Source: Nepenthes gracilis
Taxonomy: Eukaryota > Streptophyta > Magnoliopsida > Caryophyllales > Nepenthaceae
Assembly (NCBI GenBank): GCA_033239525.1
Contig: BSYO01000019.1
Location: forward strand, 9,964,592-10,028,591
Reading direction: 5' to 3'
DNA length: 64,000 nucleotides
Both the position numbers and the translations under genes were made by a program. This document shows, one piece after another, positions 45,701-56,957 of this stretch (positions within the stretch are counted from its first letter, which is position 1; each line of letters begins with the position of its first letter). Under the pieces are notes generated by a model. It searched no databases and was not told the DNA's origin. It saw nothing but the letters and a program-made list of their open reading frames with translations.

Positions 45701-48312
45701 ATACTAAACCTCTAAAATATTCCTAAACATTATCTTCTAAAAATAAAAGATCATATATCACTGATTTAAACACATAATATATTATCTGCATCACCTACTG
45801 CCTCTTATCTTAATGAGACAACTCATTAGGAGTGATAGCTTACCTGATGTTAAGAAACAAAAGACATTAAGACTCCAATTATCTAGTTCAAGTGGGCATT
45901 CTTCAAGGTGAATTTTGAGTGAGATTTGTTGCTTCAACTGTTGAGTTACATATTTTGTTTCCTGTATTTGCATTGCTGAGGTTCAGAAAATTTCAGGGAA
46001 GCACCACTCCTCCAGATTACCTTAGTGAAAGTGAGCTTATCTCTCTTATGGAAAAGCATGGAATAGGTACAGATGCATCTATTCCTGTGCATATTAACAA
46101 CATTTGTGAGCGCAACTATGTTCAGGTTAGTAATTGTTTACATACAAGGGTTAGTTTTTTTCTTCACGCTGACTCCATGATGGTCCTTTGAAGTATGCTT
46201 TCAAACTACAGGTGCAGGCCGGAAGGAGGTTGGTACCAACAGCTTTGGGCATTACCCTAATCAGAGGTTACCAGTGTATTGATCCGGATCTATGTTTGCC
46301 AGACATTCGGAGTTTTATTGAACATCAGATCACTCTCATCTCCAAGGGTCAGGCAGATCATTCACTTGTTGTGAAGCATGTTATTCAACAATTTAAGCAA
46401 AAGTTTATATATTTTGTCAAGCAGGTGATTACTAGACATTTGCATATATACCAAGCTGATAATTTGCAAATGTTTCATGGTGATGATATGCTATTTTTTG
46501 GTATGTAAATATGCCATTTTTGGGGTGCCGTGATAGGGGGTAGACAGAGATAATATGCTTTTTATGAAGTGCAATCTGTGAGAAAACATGGGTTGCCAAA
46601 CTTGTGGAGCAAATAGCCTTTTCATTTGGTTTTCTTTTGAACTTTCCCAGGTGATTGACTCTAGAATAGTTAGGCTTAACGGAAAATACCTGCTGGTTTT
46701 CTCAATACATGTCAACATTCTCATTGGCAGGCTTGGAGAAAGTAACTTTTTTTTTCTCTTTTTAAACAGGAAAACTTGTCCAATAAAAGCATTAGGTGAA
46801 GACAAAAAAATACGCTAATTGTTTGCTCTCTTCACCTGGATAGTCAACTTAGGTGTCTCTTTCTGGAAGCTTTCTTGAAGAATATTCTCTCTCTAGCATC
46901 TTCATTAGTTTATCAGTTAGTTTGATACCTTCCTATGTATTGGCTGATTCAGCTTCAACATTTGACTTCTTGCATTTGGGTGATTCTTTTCAGACAAATT
47001 TGTTCTATTGGATTTACATAACCTCTGGCTGATGTAATTATTCTGCTTTTGGGTCTAGATTGAAGACATGGATGTGCTGTTTGAAGCTCAATTCTCTCCT
47101 CTTTCAGATTCGGGACGTGCACTCAGTAAATGTGGCAAATGCTTGCGCTATATGAAGTATATAGCTCCACAACCACCACGTCTCTATTGCGGTACATGTG
47201 AGGAGGTCTACTACCTACCACCAAATGGCTCAATCAAGGTGCTCCAACCATCTGTTTTTCTTGCCTACACTAGTATATTGAGCCTTGTTTAGTGGGCTGA
47301 CCTTACAGCTTATAAACCTTTCACCTTTTTTATTGGCCTATTAACCACTTTTCCACCCCTCCTCAAAAGCGATGGGTAAGGTTAGATTTACTAGCCTTGC
47401 TGCATTATAGAGCCTGTGTTTTGGGGATTTGAACTCTTCTGAGAATTTTTGTTCAAATGCCGGTTTAAGCTATAATTTCAAAGATAATATGTTTATAAGA
47501 AGCATGCATGTAAAATTTTCATGATTTTGTAGCCTTTTCATGCAAAAATTCTATTCATGTACACATACATGCACACATATCCTAAACTTTGTTCCTCAAC
47601 TGCACAGTGTTTTAAGGCGCCAAAAAAAAAAAAAAAAAAAAAGAGCTACATTTCTGATCTTTGTATACTTTTGTTGTAGTTGTACAAGGAACTGTCGTGC
47701 CCTTTGGACAATTTTGAGCTTTTGATCTTCTCCATGCCTGGTCCAGAAGGCAAGTCATTCCCTTTGTGCCCTTACTGCTACAACAACCCTCCATTTGAAG
47801 GCATAGACACACTCTTTGGTGCCACTAAGGCTGGTTCAGGGAAAAAGACGGGAAAGGGTGCTGGGATGCCCTGCTTCCTTTGCCCACATCCTACATGTCA
47901 GCATTCCGTGATCGCCCAAGGAGTTTGTGCTTGTCCCGAGTGCAGTGGCACGCTAGTCCTCGATCTCATCAGTGCTCCTAAGTGGAGGCTGTGTTGTAAC
48001 CTTTGCAACTGCCTCATTTTCCTACCTCAGGGGGCCCACCGGATATCGACAACTCCAAAACACTGCCCTGAATGCGATTCCACAATCATCGAAGTGGATT
48101 TCAATAAGAATAGCACACCTCTGAAAGACGGAGCTACCTTGCATGCGGGTTGCATTCTTTGTGATGAGCTTCTACATTCATTGATTGAGATGAAGCATGG
48201 CAAATCCTCTTTCAAGCGATTTGCAGGGAGAGGGAGAGGAAGAGGAAGAGGAGCTTTCAGTCGAGGACGTGGCAACAAACTTGACCCTAAAATGAGCTTC
48301 CGTGATTTCTGA
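27784..48312 (+). CDS. TOP3B: DNA topoisomerase 3-beta (15 coding exons)
   Basis: Type IA topoisomerase that relaxes negatively supercoiled DNA by single-strand passage in the nucleus; animal homologues also act on RNA. Exons by splice borders and frame: 27784-27804, 27896-27952, 39314-39417, 39626-39719, 39873-39972, 40807-41050, 42547-42709, 42849-42968, 43260-43339, 43807-44085, 44276-44444, 45997-46125, 46212-46424, 47059-47238, 47680-48312. They join without a stop to about 861 codons, close to human TOP3B (862). All introns read GT..AG. Visible motifs: VAEKPS at residues 8-13 and DCDREGE at about 114-120 (toprim, metal binding), then [17 protein letters not shown] and [13 protein letters not shown]. 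The catalytic tyrosine lies in YPRTES at about residue 329, split by intron 9. [11 protein letters not shown] follows, then a run of zinc-finger Cys pairs from about residue 600, and a C-terminal RG-rich tail ([16 protein letters not shown]) ending SFRDF. The RG tail is an RGG-type nucleic-acid-binding region. Introns 2 and 11 carry transposons. First ATG chosen because no ATG precedes it and [13 protein letters not shown] is the expected start. Confidence 0.95.
28409..28454 (-). repeat. Left LTR of intron-2 Copia, outer piece
   Basis: Matches the first 45 bases of the right LTR (from 38,091), including CTACCC, CTGTGACAC-like and AAAGTCTATAA. It is interrupted by the PIF/Harbinger element and resumes at 32,136. 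Confidence 0.88.
28980..30130 (+). pseudogene. PIF/Harbinger DDE transposase, decayed
   Basis: The first recognisable segment is [14 protein letters not shown] near 29,153-29,195, followed by [20 protein letters not shown] from 29,211. [20 protein letters not shown] comes next. The catalytic signature GSIDCMHW is at about 29,533-29,560, with the first DDE Asp. Then [17 protein letters not shown] follows at about 29,690-29,745 (second Asp), and [11 protein letters not shown] at about 29,920-29,960 (catalytic Glu region not clean). Stops lie at about 29,487 and several places after, and frames change. A working copy would cut the element ends together with the Myb-like partner. Not functional here. 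Confidence 0.87.
30131..30618. other. Spacer between the two Harbinger genes
   Basis: AT-rich. A block CAATCTTGATCCACC occurs near 30,245 and again near 30,446, and AACAGCAAATAGA occurs near 30,427 and 30,582. These are weak local duplications. No gene. Confidence 0.5.
30619..30933 (-). pseudogene. Myb/SANT-like ORF1 of the PIF/Harbinger element
   Basis: A 104-codon open frame. A SANT-type start [20 protein letters not shown] is followed by a Cys/His-poor helical stretch and the end [17 protein letters not shown]. Plant PIF/Harbinger elements carry such a Myb-like protein, transcribed divergently or convergently to the transposase, which helps DNA binding and nuclear import of the transposase. 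The frame is shorter than the family's usual length and lacks a full C-terminus, so it is probably partial, but it has no internal stop. Confidence 0.72.
30934..32135. other. Harbinger right flank (promoter side of ORF1) and terminus
   Basis: AT-rich to about 31,680, then purine-rich 31,760-31,960. A T/A run follows, and the inverted end at 32,110-32,135. A frame at 31,769-32,032 is low-complexity (Arg/Glu rich) and I do not count it as a gene. Confidence 0.5.
32136..32933 (-). repeat. Left LTR of intron-2 Copia, inner piece
   Basis: Continues the LTR after the Harbinger element and matches 38,137-38,907, for example GGCAAATCGAGTAAAGAA against GGCAAATCGAGCAAAGAA. The inner LTR border is at about 32,933 (ATAACA on the plus strand). 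Confidence 0.87.
32934..33640 (-). pseudogene. RNase H end of the intron-2 Copia pol
   Basis: Minus-strand fragments include [20 protein letters not shown] and [15 protein letters not shown] at 33,446-33,640. These match the RT/RNase H junction of Copia (VGSLMYAMVCTRPDI type). [20 protein letters not shown] at about 33,235-33,310 corresponds to the RNase H ALSTTEAEY motif. Several stops and shifts. Confidence 0.85.
33641..34900 (-). pseudogene. Reverse transcriptase and IN-RT linker of the intron-2 Copia
   Basis: [20 protein letters not shown] and [18 protein letters not shown] at 34,117-34,305 are the Copia RT palm. [20 protein letters not shown] at about 33,850-33,930 has the catalytic YIDD (usually YVDD). 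The linker [14 protein letters not shown] with DEIIEDI at 34,800-34,880 is the usual Copia sequence before RT. Frames are separated by stops. Confidence 0.88.
34901..37050 (-). pseudogene. Integrase region of the intron-2 Copia, split by a nested element
   Basis: The integrase core reads [17 protein letters not shown] near 36,530-36,590 and [12 protein letters not shown] near 36,330-36,370 (the DNGGEY motif). The C-terminal segment [14 protein letters not shown] lies at about 34,960-35,010. Between 35,219 and 36,143 an unrelated AT-rich insertion separates the two parts. Confidence 0.8.
35219..36143. mobile_element. hAT-like non-autonomous element nested in Copia integrase
   Basis: Starts TAGGGATGTGCAAA and ends with sequence whose reverse complement contains TAGTGGTGAACATG. 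Such TAGGG-type tips on a short non-coding element are typical of hAT relics in plants. The 8-base flanks CCATCATT (35,211-35,218) and CCATGATT (36,144-36,151) differ at one base, as an old hAT target duplication would. The interior repeats CAACTTGTCTCAAATGACAG-like units twice at about 35,998-36,047. No ORF. Confidence 0.62.
37051..38080 (-). pseudogene. gag of the intron-2 Copia
   Basis: The reading direction starts just inside the 5' LTR at an ATGGATTTTGGG on the minus strand. The CCHC zinc knuckle lies at about 37,327-37,370 and reads [14 protein letters not shown]. The usual His at position 9 is Asn and the usual Gly before it is Asp, so the knuckle is damaged. A stop follows it shortly after. 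Other pieces are frame-broken. Confidence 0.75.
38091..38907 (-). repeat. Right (5') LTR of the intron-2 Copia
   Basis: 817 bases, TG..CA, followed by the GTTTT target duplication. It pairs with the split left LTR. Confidence 0.92.
41173..41189. repeat. G-rich run in TOP3B intron 6
   Basis: GGGGAGGGGGGGGGGG on the plus strand, flanked by T-rich sequence. It could form G-quadruplex on the transcript strand, or its exact length could be an assembly uncertainty. Confidence 0.7.
44595..44619. repeat. Poly-T tract followed by G run in TOP3B intron 11
   Basis: About 25 consecutive T followed by GGGGG, seen directly. Length is likely imprecise. Confidence 0.85.
44866..45790. repeat. Inverted-repeat insertion in TOP3B intron 11
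   Basis: The left arm 44,942-45,070 and the reverse complement of the right arm 45,612-45,755 share GATCTTTTATTTT, a GGTGCCTATATAA block and GATTTGAGAAT, in the same order. Two direct copies of a roughly 33-base unit containing GCAAATGATTCRAATAA lie just outside the left arm at 44,866 and 44,899. The space between arms has a CT microsatellite (45,140-45,166) and unrecognised sequence. It may be two opposing solo LTRs of one family, or a foldback element. TATATAA in each arm looks like an LTR promoter. Confidence 0.6.
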
Positions 48313-50030
48313 GCTGTGGATGCCACCACATTTGATAGAGAAAATCAAAGCCTTGCAGGAAAATGTGATAGAAAAAATGCTACTAATTTTGAATCTTCAC
48401 ATCTGGGATGATGGCAATGACTGTAACATGAATGGTGGACCATTTACTAGTGATTGGAGGAAATCTTGGCAAGAGTTTTTCATTCAGAAATTATTCCTGG
48501 TACGGCACCATATCCTTTTCCCTTTATACTCCATAATAATTTTGCTACTTTAAACTATTACATTCAATATCAATGATACATAACATGACAATATAGTTCT
48601 ATGCTGCTCGGCTGCTACTAATTTAGATTTTATTTAAGTTAGCATCACCACGACAGTTTTGCGCACAATCCTGCTGCTTTAATGTAAGCTTGTTATGCAT
48701 GTTTTCTGGCTTGAATCTTGGTAAATAGTACAAGAAATCAGCTGATAACTAAGCAAAGAAAGTATAGGGCTGGTTATCTATGAAAATTGACTCACTTCCA
48801 AATATTTTAAAGTAACCATTTTCTATAGTAAGAGGCAAATGGATGATGTGTGAGAGAGGGAGTGTATCCAGGGTTGAAAAGAATCCTCTGTTCTATATCA
48901 GAAATGGTGTCATCAAAATGGGTTGAAAAGAGAAGTGGGAAAGACTGTTACTAGGGTTCGTTCAGAGGTCATATTGTCAGATAATGCCTGGTTAGAAACC
49001 ATCTTGCCAAAGATTGTCCACACGCACTAGAAAATCATTCTGTCGGAGTGCCTAGTTTGCTGGAATCAAGAATTATGAGACCAGGCGCAATTAAGGGGAG
49101 GCCTGATTGAGCAAAAGTATAGAAGCGCGTATTGTGTAACAGGCTAAGTCAATAACAAATCAAATGCATTGTTTGAAGAATATCGTCAACAATCCAACTA
49201 TTATGTGGAGGGTTGCTAAATTCATTATTTGGACCTTAAAGTTAGGGAAATATGCAAATGCGCATATGTATGTTGGGTGTTCTTTTGTCGTGTGGCCTGA
49301 CGGCTTATGTGCGACTTATGGCCCACGCCTCCTATTTGTTTAGGACAGGCGGTGTGAACTTTGAGTTGATCTTGGCTGACTCATTAACCTTCAGTTGACT
49401 CTGTAACATTGACAAGAAGATGGTGTAGTCCATAATTTATGCATAAGTTTAAGGCATTTTGGATGAATTGTTCGAGAACCTCTGGTGCTGACCACATTGA
49501 GAGACACAACAGTGCGGGTTATGCTAGTTGGCAAAGTGGCATTAAGCATCCCTAGCGTTAGAAAAGATAGGTGGTACAACTTGTGGAGTAGATTTAGGAT
49601 CCAACTAAGTCTTTGACCGGAGAATGAGAGAATGCTCACTATTGTCGGCAGGCTAGTTGGGTCTTGATCACTGTGAGAGCGGGCTTACCAAAAATTAGTC
49701 CGGACCATGGTCAACATAGATGAATGAAGGGGCATAATGATAGGGCACGGTCATGACGAATTGTCACATTTAGCCTTGGAGAGTTATCGGATTGTGCCAA
49801 TATGGTAGAACAGTAGGAAAGTTTATCTAGAATCAGTTGAAGGAAAAACCCAACCCTTTCAACAACGGAACAACGTGCTATATGGGAAACCAAATTGAAG
49901 AGGTTATATAGACTAAGTGGTTAAAAAAACCCACTCAAATTAAAGATCATAAGAAGAGGGTGCAAAAATTACCTTCAAGAATATCTATAAATACAAAGGC
50001 CCTTATTACATGAGGGGTATTGTAAGGTAT
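48313..50030. other. TOP3B 3' flank and unassigned DNA
   Basis: The first 250-300 bases are probably 3' UTR. The rest is moderately AT-rich without a frame I can recognise. Frames at 49,391-49,639 and 49,711-49,893 have no domain-like content. Confidence 0.5.
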
Positions 50031-53000
50031 ATGGTTAGAAATATTCCTTTAATGATTAATTTAGTTAAATTGTTGAATTTTTGAGATTAATTAAGATTTT
50101 GAGTTAAATATTAAATTTTAGATCGGAATAAGTTAGGTCGAGTGATTCTTGACCTACGTTTATATGCATTTTGGATAGTAAGTGTAAGGTCAGAGTTTTT
50201 GATTAATGAGAAGTTTGAATGATTAAGTTAATGTAATTAAAATTAAGGTCAAAAGATGTAAAAAATTGAGTTAAAGAGTTAAAATTTGATCGATTGACAT
50301 GGCGCCTGATGGAGCCCTAACTTTGCACCTGAGTGCCAAAACTTGCCGGGTCAACGCCTGAGGTGTGCTTGATATGAGCACAAGCACATGTTGGCAGAAT
50401 CTTTACGCTCGACGTGCTTTTGAGTGACACTTGAGTGATTGAAGGTAGTAGTTATGCGCTTGTGGCTTGAGCGTAATGAACTGGTAGCTTCATGCCCAAT
50501 ACTTGTCTGAGTGGTGCTTGAGCGCAGAACAATATCTAAAGGCATCCGTCTCAATTTTCTATCATTTTTTTAGAATTTTTTGAGAGTAGAGAAAGAAGTA
50601 GCTGGGGAGAAGAAAGGAAATCAAGGAATTCAAAATTTAGTTGATTTAAGTGAGAATTTGGATAAATTGGAGCCAAGGAAAGTACACTTTATGCTTATTT
50701 TATTGTTGTTATTTGTGAAATTTTCTAAGCATTTTTATTCTAATGCTCATTCCTAATGTAATTTCGAAGCTATAAAGTATATGTTAAGCATGTATGCTAG
50801 CTTTTCATCATATTATGTCAAAATTTCACAAGAACTTATGTTAGAGCTCATGTACTGTATATATATATATCCTGAATTTTGAAATCAAACTACATGCATG
50901 TTCTGATTTTGAGGTTCATTGCACCTACATATTTAATTTTGTGGATAATCTTCTTCCATGTTTTAAAAAAAATGTTAAGTATAAGTTATATATATTTTGA
51001 AAATTCAGGTAGAATCTTTGCATGTATGTTCATGAGCTGATTTTCTGTACTGTTTGGTTTGCATGTCCAAAATTGTGAAATTTATAATTCTTGCTTCTAA
51101 ATTCGTACATAGGGTTTACATGTTTTAAATTGTTAATTATGTCTTAAATATGTTAGAAATACATAAGAATTACCCTACATGTTCTGAATTTCAGTAACAA
51201 ATTTTACATTTTGCTGAATTATGCATTACATGTTGAATTTCTTTGCATAACATGCTAATTCGGCATCCTACAGAAAGATTAAGTTTTAAATGATATGAAA
51301 TTATGAAAAGAAACTCTATAATTATACTATAATATATGATCTTCTACAAGAGTGAGAAAATTATGAAGAAAATCGTAGAATTTTTATAAAAAATATGCAT
51401 TGAATGATGTTATTATTTAGCGGATAGTATATTATGGCATATGTTAATATATTATAGTGGTATATTAATATTCGAACCTATAATTCTCTGGTTAGAAGTG
51501 ACATTTAGCCTCGTCTATAGGGTGATATATGGACGGTTTACCTACATGTTTTAAATGAGAAGAGTTTAGTTAGAGTTTTATTAATGTTTAATATTGTATT
51601 ATGCATTTCAGATAATAGTTAATGTGCTAAATGATGTAATTTTAGCTTTAATTTTGGTTTTCTATAACGGTTTATAATGTAGTTGACTTTTAGACAGCAG
51701 CTGTATTAGTTGAGTGTTTGTCGTATCAAATTGTGTTTTTTTGGGTTTGTGGATATGTTATGTGGATGTCCAGCACTTTATGATTTTATACTTCCGCAAT
51801 TGTACACTTTGATTTCATATTGAGTAGGTGTCATTTCTAACGTAAAGTCCAACATCACGTTTTGGGTCGGTGTTGGACAATTGTAAAGTTTTCAGTTTGA
51901 TGAAATATGAATTATTATAAAAAATTAATAGAATATGTTCGGATATATCCTAATATATTAGTACTAAATTGAAGGTTGAATCAATTAATCGTGGGTCATT
52001 AAAATCACGTTAGGTCTCGTTTATAGTATTATATATGGGTGGTCTACCTATGGATATTAAATAGTGGTATATGACATTTGGTTATGTGAAAATAATTATA
52101 ATTCAAAATTTAATATTTATCATTTATTGGTGAGATAATTACATATGCTTGATCTTTGTTGTATGTTAACATGATTTGAATATGTTGTATTTGCATATTT
52201 TTAACATAATTTATAATAATATATATATCTAGTGATAATTTGATTATTAGAAATTGAATTAATACGAATTATTAAAAATTAATGTTACTGACATTTTGAA
52301 CTTTTGATTATTGTATAATTTTAGTATGTTTCTTTGTTATATATCTTGATATAAAATTATATATTTGTTAAATAATTAGTTTATTCTTATTAGTATTTCA
52401 CTAATATTTTATATCAGAGAGTTTGGGCTAATTTGCAGGTAATTGGGTTTTAAAGGAAGGTTGTTTGAGATTTAGTTTTGTGGTATTGGAATAATTTAAT
52501 GTTTATTTGTAATTTAATATCTTTAGTTTTACTTCAACTATAATTTTATTATTGTCAACGTCGAGTAACGGTGGTGATGTTTAATTCGATTTTCAACTTT
52601 TGAAAGTATTAGTTTAATATTAATTGACATGAATTTTATTTTAATGAATGATTTGAGGTCAATGTAACTGTTAATTTTGGAATCCATTTTTGATTGTGGT
52701 TTTTAGATTTTGTGATTGGATAATTGGTATTGTTATTTCAGTCATTTATCAATATTTGATATTATTTCGGCCGTTTCTTAATATTTGACATAGGTTTGCA
52801 TTTTGATGTTGCATTGTGTTTAAGTTGGTAGAATATTTAAAATCTTGAGTATTAAGTATTAAAAAATAATTTAAGTTAATTATGGTTTAAAAATTATAAA
52901 TTGGATTTTGAGACTTGAGTCGAGTGTCTCTTAGGTATGTATCAAATATTAATACTTTATTTCAAAACTGCACACGCGTTGATTGGGTATACATTAGATA

Positions 53001-54383
53001 TGGTCAATTTGTCTAAAATGCGTATGAATGCTTAAGAGGCATCAATTCCATCAGGTGTTTGCCTATTGTTCAAAATACATATAAGTATGGGTTAGGAGTA
53101 GATTAGGTGCTATTCGATATAATTTATTCAGATATGAAATTTAATCTTTAATCCAAAATTTTAATTGATATCGAAAATTTATTAGATTAGTAAAATTAAT
53201 CATCATTGAAAAAATATTTTTGGATCCATATATTACAAGTATTTTCTGTAATAACATTTGCCAAAGAATAAATGTTACTCTGTATTTTGGTTTGTGATAT
53301 TCAAAATTAGGGTTAAAAAAAACCTGAGACCTATTGGAGTTTGATCAAAAAATGCACAACTTTTGCACAACAGAATAAATCTGAACTCCCGTTAAATGTC
53401 AACTACTAAATTAATGAGTACAAAAAATATAATAATATATAACCATTTTAAACGTAAAAAATTTTTCAATTAAAGAAAAATTATAAAACATTTTAAATAA
53501 ATTTACTATAATAATAATGTTAGTTATAAATAACTCATTTCGAAATCCTTTTACTATAATCTCGGGTGAAGTCCATTAATACATCTAGTAATTCACAAGA
53601 GAAAGTATAACGAAAAATAAGAGCAACTAAATGAAATAAGGTCTATAAATTTTACTCTAAAATAACATACCCTGACTTTGGTGAAGAACGAAACTGTCAC
53701 AAATTCGGACCAAATTGGTTAATTTAAATAATTAATTATAATTCTTAAAAATTAAAATTTTAAATAAATTTAATAAATAATACTAAGTCTCAAAATTTAG
53801 GTATGACAAACCAAATGTAGAATATCCAGCAAATTAAAAATCTACATAGGATCTCATCGGACAACCATTTGGATAAAATGATTACGACCTGTTCTACAAT
53901 CACTGTAAAGGGGTAACAATTCAACCAAAAATTATAATTAAATATAACATAATATCTGAACTATTTTCAAAATATAACAATGAGGCTATACCCGATGAAT
54001 TTTATAATTCAATCACATCAAATATCAATTTCATCTATAATAAAATTAAACTTACTAACTTGGACGAATAGTTAACAAATCACGTCCTAACTCCTACAAT
54101 GCATCCGAACCTTCTACTTTGGAAGGATAAAATTAAAAACGTGAGCCAAGTGCTCAACAAATATCATATTTAAATAAAATAAGTCTAATGAATCAGAGAG
54201 AATGTCAAATGGATAAAAATCCATTCAAATGACAAAATAAATCTGAATCGTTGATAAAATAAATCTAATAGAAATCTAATATCCAAGATCTTAAATTCAA
54301 AATTCAATGGTAGTTTCGTACTCAAATCAAGTATCCAAATCCAAAATAAATGTCCAAGTTATAAAACAGTCATCATCGAGACG

Positions 54384-54405
54384 TATATATATATATATAT
54401 ATATA
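54384..54405. repeat. (TA)n microsatellite
   Basis: Uninterrupted TA dinucleotide run, seen directly. Confidence 0.85.
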
Positions 54406-56048
54406 AACAACACAGAAGTAATCCGAACCAATTTTAATAGACAAATAGCCAATTCTAAAGTCTAATCCAAGTCTAAGTTCGAATCTAAGGCTCGATCAGC
54501 TTGTAATCTGGTGTAGAATTCGATAGCCGAATGATCCAATAAGGTATATAGAAGCCAAAGCAGTACCGCGACAAATAGTCAAAGGGTTCAGATCAAATAT
54601 ATAGTCAAAATTATTTATACGAGAAATAACAAGGCCCAACTATGGACAAAATCGACGAATCTCAAATTCAAGCCCAAAATCCAAATGAAATCAAAGTCTA
54701 ACACAAATCAACACAGAGAGACAAATTATGTATCAAATTTAAGTTTGGATTATTTAAAAATTAGTTTGAGGAAGGGTTAGATATAATTTTGATAACCTTA
54801 GGCCAAATCAAATACAATTTAGGCCAGTATGTATGGCCACTCATATACTCTGTACCAATGGGTAAGATTGTTCACTATTATTAACATCTGCGATCTTGGG
54901 TGCAATCCTCAAACTTATCAAATATATTAGGATGCCTGAATATATTATAAGATTAAATCAAATCATTCAAATAAGAATGGTCATTACTTCAAACCTTTTC
55001 TAATAGCGGAAAGGGATTTTCAAATAAATATCTCTGTTGGGAGCTGTCTAGAATATCCAATATCTAAATCCAAATGTAGTGACCACAACCCGACACATGC
55101 ATGTAACTGCACAGTTTATGTAAAGTTTCATATACATTTTTGAATACACATACTGATATAAACATATATAATGTCCAATAAATTATTCAGGGTATCAAAA
55201 AAAATATTAAATCCTCCAAAATCATAAAACTAGTACCAAAAATTTTAACATCATCTAATGAACTACACATGCATGTCCTAAATAAACAAATTGGGTGTAT
55301 AAAAATACATGTATGTTAATAAAAATTTTAAATAGTGTCTAAAACATATCAGATATTAAGTCAGACTAAAAAAATGGGTTACAGAGACTTGTCTTGACCT
55401 CATACTTCACAGATCTGAAAAAAGGATGTCCCGAAATGCCCAAATCGGATGCTTCTCTCTCACTATCGGCGCGCTCTCTCTTCTCTCTCTCTCTACTTCG
55501 CGCGCCTTTGTTTCTCTTTTTCTGCGTTCCTCCTCTGCTGATAGTAGCCCCGACACTAGCAGTGATGGTGATCGCGACCACTGCGGCAGCAACCCAATGA
55601 TGGCACAGCGGTGGACGGCGGCAACATGTAAGCCATCGTTCCTCCTCTCTCCACCGCACTTGTATTACAAAATCTACCAAAATTTTAGCCGATCTTCATA
55701 TAATACATACATGCAACCCAAGAATCAACATCCACAAAGAGAATGGAAGGATTCACTTGTCTTGATTCCATCAATTTTCTCCGACAACAGTGACAAACAG
55801 ACGGCGGCCGTTTGGCTTCGGCTTGAGATTTCTCACTCTACAAACACCGGTAGACAAAATGGAGGATAACATCACGAAGAGGGCTTCATCGGCTTCAATT
55901 TTCAGTGTTGTGACTTCCGGCGGTGGTGCAGGAGTAGCCCGTGCCAGTCTCCCTCTCCCTCCTCTCTTCTTCCTTCTTTTCTTTTTTCCTTCCCGAAACC
56001 CATTATGTTTTCTCTTTTTCTTTTTAGTTTTTACTATATATGTATTTT

Positions 56049-56052
<4 letters not shown>

Positions 56053-56096
<44 letters not shown>

Positions 56097-56119
56097 TTAA
56101 TATTATTATTATTATTATT
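56053..56119. repeat. (TAA)n followed by (TTA)n, self-complementary microsatellite
   Basis: About 13 units of AAT/TAA are followed after AATATTAATATTATT by about six units of ATT. The two halves are complementary, so the whole can fold into a hairpin. Confidence 0.9.
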
Positions 56120-56957
56120 TATATTTTACTTTTCTTTTAATGCAAAATCCAAATCGATTTTCGGATGATAGTACAAGTACACGTCAGTTGTCAATCCAAT
56201 TGATCCAAATATCTTTTCAAATTTTATAATATTAAATTAATTCTTGTCATATCTAAATTACCCAAAATCACAATTAATATTAAATTAATCCAAATAAAAA
56301 TTTGGGATATTATAAAAACTCAAATCAGATCTTAACTAGATATTGAGCCTCATCATCTTCTCTTCTTTTCTCTTCTTTCTTTTTATACGATGTTTCTTGT
56401 ATGAGAAATAATTTCAGATTACCCTAAAATTGCATGGACACAACTTCATATCAGAGGTGGCGCTTGAGCACCCATCGAGTGCGTGTCCACTGAAATCGTT
56501 CCACGAGAGCCCTCTCGGGCGTGCCTCGAGCGACCCCATTTTGAAGTCAGCGCTCATGCATACAATAGGTGCTTATCACGTGCCACTTTGCTAAACTTTG
56601 ACCAATTTTTGGCTAATTGTCGTACCAATATCGCGTGACCCTTTAACACATTTTGCTGCTTGGATGATTCTTGACAGACTTTCGGTTAGCCCTTGCACGA
56701 ATATTGTGTATACTTTTGATAACTGTTCGTTTGTTGTGTCACCTACAAAGAAATGATTAAAACCTAATAAAGTTTTCCTCATGACCTTGTGGGGAGCCCT
56801 TCACCTTTATTTGTGACTGTCATTATTTATCCTTTGGTAATTTTTCCTCCAATGGGATCTCAGTGTTGGCCTTCATAAGCTTGAATGATATCTTCTTCAG
56901 CTTCACTAAACTCAATGTATTTTTACTCTCTTTTGGCTTCTTCTTTACGGGAAGAAA

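Larger units (their letters stand above)
50031..56957. other. AT-rich intergenic region without supported genes
   Basis: No protein similarity seen on either strand over about 7 kb. Internal similarities exist. A CTCGTCTATAGGGTGATATA-type unit with GGACGG TTTACCTAC after it at about 51,504-51,546 recurs in weaker form at about 52,007-52,053, in the same orientation. GC-richer patches at 50,290-50,540, 55,440-55,620 and 56,450-56,540 resemble LTR-type leaders, but I cannot pair them as LTRs. Small frames at 55,366-55,869 lie in a patch with low-complexity serine- or arginine-rich translations and are not counted as genes. Confidence 0.5.

Noticed and set aside
48302..48553. 83-codon frame right after TOP3B
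   Set aside because: It overlaps the TOP3B stop, lies in the expected 3' UTR, and matches nothing I recognise.
49391..49893. Two minus-strand frames of 60-82 codons
   Set aside because: No recognised motif, no splice context, and the surrounding sequence is non-coding in character.
55790..56140. 116-codon frame ending in a long Asn run
   Set aside because: The Asn run is translated microsatellite; the rest is Ser/Phe/Pro low complexity.
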